Below, piece after piece: positions 6,773-9,488 of a DNA stretch of 9,488 nt. Within the stretch, counting starts at the first letter, position 1. The number at the start of each line of letters is the position of its first letter. A program made the translations under genes and the position numbers. The stretch is from Firmicutes bacterium UBA3936 (lineage in GTDB: Bacteria; Bacillota; Dethiobacteria; Dethiobacterales; Dethiobacteraceae): assembly GCA_002385745.1 (NCBI GenBank), contig DGEC01000057.1:469-9956 (forward strand), given 5' to 3'. The notes below the pieces were generated by a model. The model was not told the DNA's origin. It worked only from the letters and a program-made list of their open reading frames with translations, and ran no database searches.

Positions 6773-7714
6773 GTGCAGGAGATAAGTGAAAAAATACTGG
6801 CAGCAGTTCAAAAAATCAGGCGCAAGCAGAAATTAACAGCCGATCTGCAAAATGTGCGGGAAAAGCTGGCCAGGGAGAAAAGCCGCTATGAAAAATTGCA
6901 GCGGCAGTTGCAGAAAGAAGACAGTGATGTAAAGAAGCTTGAAGGGATAAGCATTACAGCCTTATTTTACAGTATCTTAGGCAGTAAAGAGCAGCAGCTG
7001 GAAAAAGAGCGCCAGGAGCTGCTGGCGGCTGTTTTGCAATACGAGCAGTGCAAGCAGGTACTGCGGGAATTAACAGCAGATGAAAACAAACTGCTTAAGG
7101 AATTAAAGACTTTGCGGGGCGCTGAGGCTGAATATGCCAAGCTTCTGCAGGAAAAAGAAAAGCTTATTTTAGCGGCAGAGAGCCCCCAGGTGGAAATACT
7201 GTTGACGCTGGCAGAAGAGCTGGCAAACCTTGAAGCGAATAAAAAAGAACTGGAAGAAGCAATTATCGCCGGCCGGGAAGTTTTGGATAATCTGACAGAG
7301 GCAGGCGATGCCTTAGGAAGCGCCGGCAACTGGGGCGCATGGGACATGCTGGGAGGCGGTATGCTGGCCACGGCAATAAAACACTCCAAAATAGATGATG
7401 CTGAAGAAGCTATTAACAAGACTCAGGCAGCCCTAGAACGATTTTCGCGTGAACTGCAGGATGTAAAAACGCAGCTGCCCGATATCCGCATAGAAATTGA
7501 CTCCTTTGCCAGGTTTGCCGATTACTTTTTCGACGGGTTGATTGTAGACTGGGTTGTCCAGTCCCGTATAAATCATTCACGCAAGCAAGTAAGCAAAATG
7601 AAATCCCTGGTCCGGCAGGTATTGCAGAGGCTGGAAAGGAATCTGCAGAATGTAGAAAAAGAGCTTGCCGCCAAAAAAAAGCAACGTATAGACTTCATTA
7701 CAGCTTATCAATAA
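6773..7714 (+). CDS. Coiled-coil protein of unknown function
   Basis: The 313-aa product is dominated by heptad-like helices rich in Lys, Glu, Gln and Leu at about 1-55, 70-180 and 205-310. Two non-coiled blocks break them: ISITALFYSILGSKEQQLEK near residue 60, and a glycine/tryptophan-rich GNWGAWDMLGGGMLATAIKH (185-204). From memory, similar blocks occur in other uncharacterised Firmicute and Bacteroidetes proteins, so this is probably a conserved family rather than a random coiled coil. There is no signal peptide and no clear membrane span; the central block is hydrophobic but short and glycine-rich. The start is GTG 6773, with AAGGAG 6-7 bases upstream. A role in scaffolding or membrane contact is a guess; no enzymatic motif is visible. 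It lies between a terminator and a gene with its own candidate promoter, so it may be monocistronic. Confidence 0.85.
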   Translation: MQEISEKILAAVQKIRRKQKLTADLQNVREKLAREKSRYEKLQRQLQKEDSDVKKLEGISITALFYSILGSKEQQLEKERQELLAAVLQYEQCKQVLRELTADENKLLKELKTLRGAEAEYAKLLQEKEKLILAAESPQVEILLTLAEELANLEANKKELEEAIIAGREVLDNLTEAGDALGSAGNWGAWDMLGGGMLATAIKHSKIDDAEEAINKTQAALERFSRELQDVKTQLPDIRIEIDSFARFADYFFDGLIVDWVVQSRINHSRKQVSKMKSLVRQVLQRLERNLQNVEKELAAKKKQRIDFITAYQ

Positions 7715-7735
7715 TGAGATTAATAATCAATTTGT

Positions 7736-7763
7736 TTGACTCTTGAATTGCCGGTAATATAGA
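7736..7763 (+). promoter_or_regulatory. Candidate promoter for the HAD nucleotidase gene
   Basis: TTGACT (7736-7741, five of six consensus bases) is 16 bases from TATAGA (7758-7763, four of six). A small perfect palindrome, GATTA-A-TAATC (7718-7728), lies just upstream of the -35 element and could be an operator. An alternative pair, TTGTTT and TAATAT with 17-base spacing, overlaps it. Transcription would start about 20-25 bases before the GTG. Confidence 0.45.
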
Positions 7764-7792
7764 GTGTAAAATTTTAGTTACGGAGGATAAAT

Positions 7793-8473
7793 GTGAAGTA
7801 TGATGTCGTCTTACTGGATGCCGACGGAACGCTGTTTGACTACGATAGAGCTCAAGCATATGCCCTGGAGAAAACATACAAGCATTTTAGGATTCCCTAT
7901 AACACGGCTGAACTTAAGAGGTTTCGCCTGATTAACGACCGGATCTGGCTTGATTATGAACAGGGGAAAATTGACAGCAAAAGCCTGCGCACCGTAAGAT
8001 TTGAGCAATTGTTTGCGGGGAGGAATCTGCAGGTTAGCTCAGAGGATTTCAGCACTGTTTATTTAAAGCATCTGGGAGACGCAGCCTTTCTTATTGAGGG
8101 GGCGGAGGAGGCCTGCCGGTATCTGTCTGCGAAGTACCGGGTTGCAATCATTACCAATGGCCTAACGGAAGTACAGCTTAAAAGGATTGGAAGATCACCG
8201 CTTAGGGATTATATATATGAAATTGTTACATCGGAAGAAGCGGGCTGCAGCAAACCCGGCGCCGGCATTTTTGATTACGCTTTCCGGAAAATAGCATGTT
8301 CCGATAAAGAAAAGGCATTAATTGTCGGAGACTCCCTTTCTTCTGATATCCAGGGTGGGCATAATTATGGAATTGATACCTGCTGGTACAACCCGCAGGG
8401 ACGGGTAAATGGCAGTGGACTTAAGCCGCGCTATGAAATCCGCCACCTAAGGGAATTGCAGGTTATATTGTAA
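7793..8473 (+). CDS. yjjG: HAD-family pyrimidine 5'-nucleotidase, YjjG/YfnB type
   Basis: This encodes a 226-aa cytoplasmic magnesium-dependent phosphatase of the haloacid dehalogenase superfamily. All four HAD motifs are present: DADGTLFD with nucleophile Asp9 and acid/base Asp11, Thr121 in IITNG, Lys154 in SKPGAGIF, and GDSLSSD with Asp180 and Asp185. The length, the SKPGAGIFDYA wording and the GDS..SDI.GG motif fit the YjjG group, which removes phosphate from UMP, dUMP and dTMP. In E. coli it protects against non-canonical pyrimidine nucleotides. Other HAD phosphatases share the motifs, so the exact substrate is inferred from overall resemblance. The start is GTG with GGAGG (7782-7786) 6 bases upstream. 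The following gene begins 74 bases after the stop and may be co-transcribed, since no terminator intervenes. Confidence 0.88.
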   Translation: MKYDVVLLDADGTLFDYDRAQAYALEKTYKHFRIPYNTAELKRFRLINDRIWLDYEQGKIDSKSLRTVRFEQLFAGRNLQVSSEDFSTVYLKHLGDAAFLIEGAEEACRYLSAKYRVAIITNGLTEVQLKRIGRSPLRDYIYEIVTSEEAGCSKPGAGIFDYAFRKIACSDKEKALIVGDSLSSDIQGGHNYGIDTCWYNPQGRVNGSGLKPRYEIRHLRELQVIL

Positions 8474-8547
8474 AAACCAAAGAACAGTATTATCCGGGAA
8501 TCCGGAAAGGTAATATTTATTTTATTTAGGAGAGGAGACGCAACAAA

Positions 8548-9488
8548 ATGCTAAGACTTGAAACAGAGAGACTGGTACTGCGCCCGCTTGGCACAGGGGA
8601 TTTTGAGGCATATTACAGCTACACTTCCGTACCGGAAAATATGGTGTATACGATTTTTGGCCCCTTTACACCGGAAGAGGCAAGAAAATTTCTGGAAATG
8701 TACGAAAACTGGTGGAAGGAAGACCCGCCGAGAGTTTATGAATTTGCCATTACGCTCAAGAAGGAAAACGGAAAAATGATCGGCAACTGCGGCCTGTATA
8801 TGGATGACGAGAAACGTGCCACCGCCATGCTCGGCTGGTATATTCACAGGGATTACTGGAATCAGGGTTATGCCACCGAGGCTGTCAAGGCACTTCTGAA
8901 ATTTGGCTTTGAGGACCTGGAACTGCACCGCATCCATGCCGAATGCAACGCCGACAACATTGCTAGCGCCCGGGTCATGGAGAAAGTCGGCATGCGCCGG
9001 GAAGGGCATTTTATCAAAAACCGTTTTGACAGGGTTGGCGACCGGAAAATGTGGTACAGTGAATTTTTCTACGGTATCCTGCGGGAAGAGTATCTTAATA
9101 AACAACCGCTTTACGGAGGAAAGGAGGCCCGTTTAATGGACTTTTTTGATGTGGTTGACAAGCGGTACAGTTATCGCGGTGAGTTTTTGGATACGCCCGT
9201 GCCGCGCGAGGACCTGATCAAAATTGTGACAGCGGGAATAAAGGCGCCGTCTGCCGGAAATTTACAGACACAAAGTTTTCTTATCGTGACGGATGCCGAC
9301 CTGCGGGCTAAAATTGCAGAGATAATCCCGCATAAAGGCATTGCAACAGCACCTGTACTAATCCTTTTGGTATCCCAGCGTCAGGAACTTGGCCCGATGA
9401 AGGTGTCCTTTGAATTGAAGGACTATGGCGCGGCGGCGGAAAATATTCTGCTTGCCATTGCAGCCCTGGGTTATGCAACGGTCTGGAC
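8548..9488 (+). CDS. GNAT acetyltransferase in frame with nitroreductase (3' truncated)
   Basis: From ATG 8548 (AGGAGAGGAG at 8528-8537) the frame stays open to the window edge, 313 full codons. Residues 1 to about 183 are a complete RimJ/RimL-like GNAT. They begin with LRLETERLVLRPL and contain the acetyl-CoA loop NQGYAT (105-110), the NADNIASARVMEKVGM signature and a typical ending YGILREEYL. RimJ/RimL-type enzymes acetylate protein N termini or small amines; the substrate here is unknown. About 13 residues follow (NKQPLYGGKEARL), and then Met197 begins a nitroreductase domain with no stop between. The joining stretch is largely encoded by the ribosome binding site of the second domain. This suggests two adjacent genes whose stop codon was lost, yielding a natural fusion, or a sequencing error that removed a stop. 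The upstream HAD gene lies 74 bases away. Confidence 0.8.
   Translation, partial: MLRLETERLVLRPLGTGDFEAYYSYTSVPENMVYTIFGPFTPEEARKFLEMYENWWKEDPPRVYEFAITLKKENGKMIGNCGLYMDDEKRATAMLGWYIHRDYWNQGYATEAVKALLKFGFEDLELHRIHAECNADNIASARVMEKVGMRREGHFIKNRFDRVGDRKMWYSEFFYGILREEYLNKQPLYGGKEARLMDFFDVVDKRYSYRGEFLDTPVPREDLIKIVTAGIKAPSAGNLQTQSFLIVTDADLRAKIAEIIPHKGIATAPVLILLVSQRQELGPMKVSFELKDYGAAAENILLAIAALGYATVW
9115..9127 (+). promoter_or_regulatory. Internal ribosome binding site for the nitroreductase
   Basis: GGAGGAAAGGAGG contains two full Shine-Dalgarno cores; the second ends 8 bases before ATG 9136. It lies inside the open GNAT frame, where it encodes the Gly-Gly-Lys-Glu part of the linker. Its strength argues that the nitroreductase is also translated on its own. 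Confidence 0.7.
9136..9488 (+). CDS. FMN-dependent nitroreductase family protein (3' truncated), internal start
   Basis: This domain shares the frame of the upstream GNAT but has its own ATG and strong ribosome binding site, so it may be made as a separate protein. In the 117 codons visible, the N terminus MDFFDVVDKRYSYR carries the R10-x-S12-x-R14 set that binds FMN phosphate. APSAGNLQTQ (37-46) is the conserved flavin loop, and DYGAAAENILLAIAALGYATVW is a conserved helix at the dimer interface. Enzymes of this family are usually homodimers that use NAD(P)H to reduce nitroaromatics, quinones, flavins or enones; the physiological substrate is unknown. A full-length member usually has about 170-220 residues, so roughly the last third to half is outside the window. 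Confidence 0.85.
   Translation, partial: MDFFDVVDKRYSYRGEFLDTPVPREDLIKIVTAGIKAPSAGNLQTQSFLIVTDADLRAKIAEIIPHKGIATAPVLILLVSQRQELGPMKVSFELKDYGAAAENILLAIAALGYATVW

Noticed and set aside
8490..8510. CCGG-gaat-CCGG element between the HAD and GNAT genes
   Set aside because: The four-base arms are self-complementary CCGG copies, too short to be a convincing terminator, and there is no following T-run in register.
8551..9105. 184-codon open frame on the minus strand opposite the GNAT gene
   Set aside because: The + strand frame carries clear GNAT motifs; the minus frame has no recognisable motif and is a shadow of the coding bias.

Overview
The window looks like chromosomal DNA of a low-to-mid-GC Firmicute (Clostridia or Negativicutes type). 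The evidence is strong AGGAGG-type ribosome binding sites, GTG starts, a T-rich intrinsic terminator, and gene families common in anaerobic Firmicutes. The species cannot be named from the sequence. Every supported gene is on the + strand. No tRNA, rRNA, insertion sequence, CRISPR array or phage gene is visible.

Layout. Bases 1-152 are the 3' end of an unrecognised gene. A 200-base spacer with short repeats leads to a cytoplasmic family 3 glycoside hydrolase (353-2641). After a 125-base gap comes a tightly spaced pair, tldD (2767-4098) and tldE/pmbA (4112-5341), encoding the two halves of a metalloprotease. A 180-base spacer with a candidate promoter and a GC-rich hairpin precedes a divergent short-chain dehydrogenase with a long C-terminal tail (5522-6547), which ends at a strong intrinsic terminator (6581-6631). 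Then follow a coiled-coil protein of unknown function (6773-7714), a YjjG-type HAD nucleotidase (7793-8473), and an open frame that joins a GNAT acetyltransferase to an FMN nitroreductase and runs off the right edge (8548-9488).

How the genes work together. Only tldD-tldE forms a clear functional unit. The rest reads as a run of small metabolic and housekeeping units: sugar hydrolysis, a redox enzyme, nucleotide clean-up, acetyl transfer and flavin-dependent reduction. No coherent new multi-gene system is supported.

The most unusual observation is the missing stop codon between the GNAT and nitroreductase coding regions. The nitroreductase still has its own strong ribosome binding site and ATG, so this locus could make a fusion, a free nitroreductase, or both. 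Also worth a look are the SDR with replaced conserved residues and an extra tail, and the conserved-looking glycine-rich block in the coiled-coil protein.
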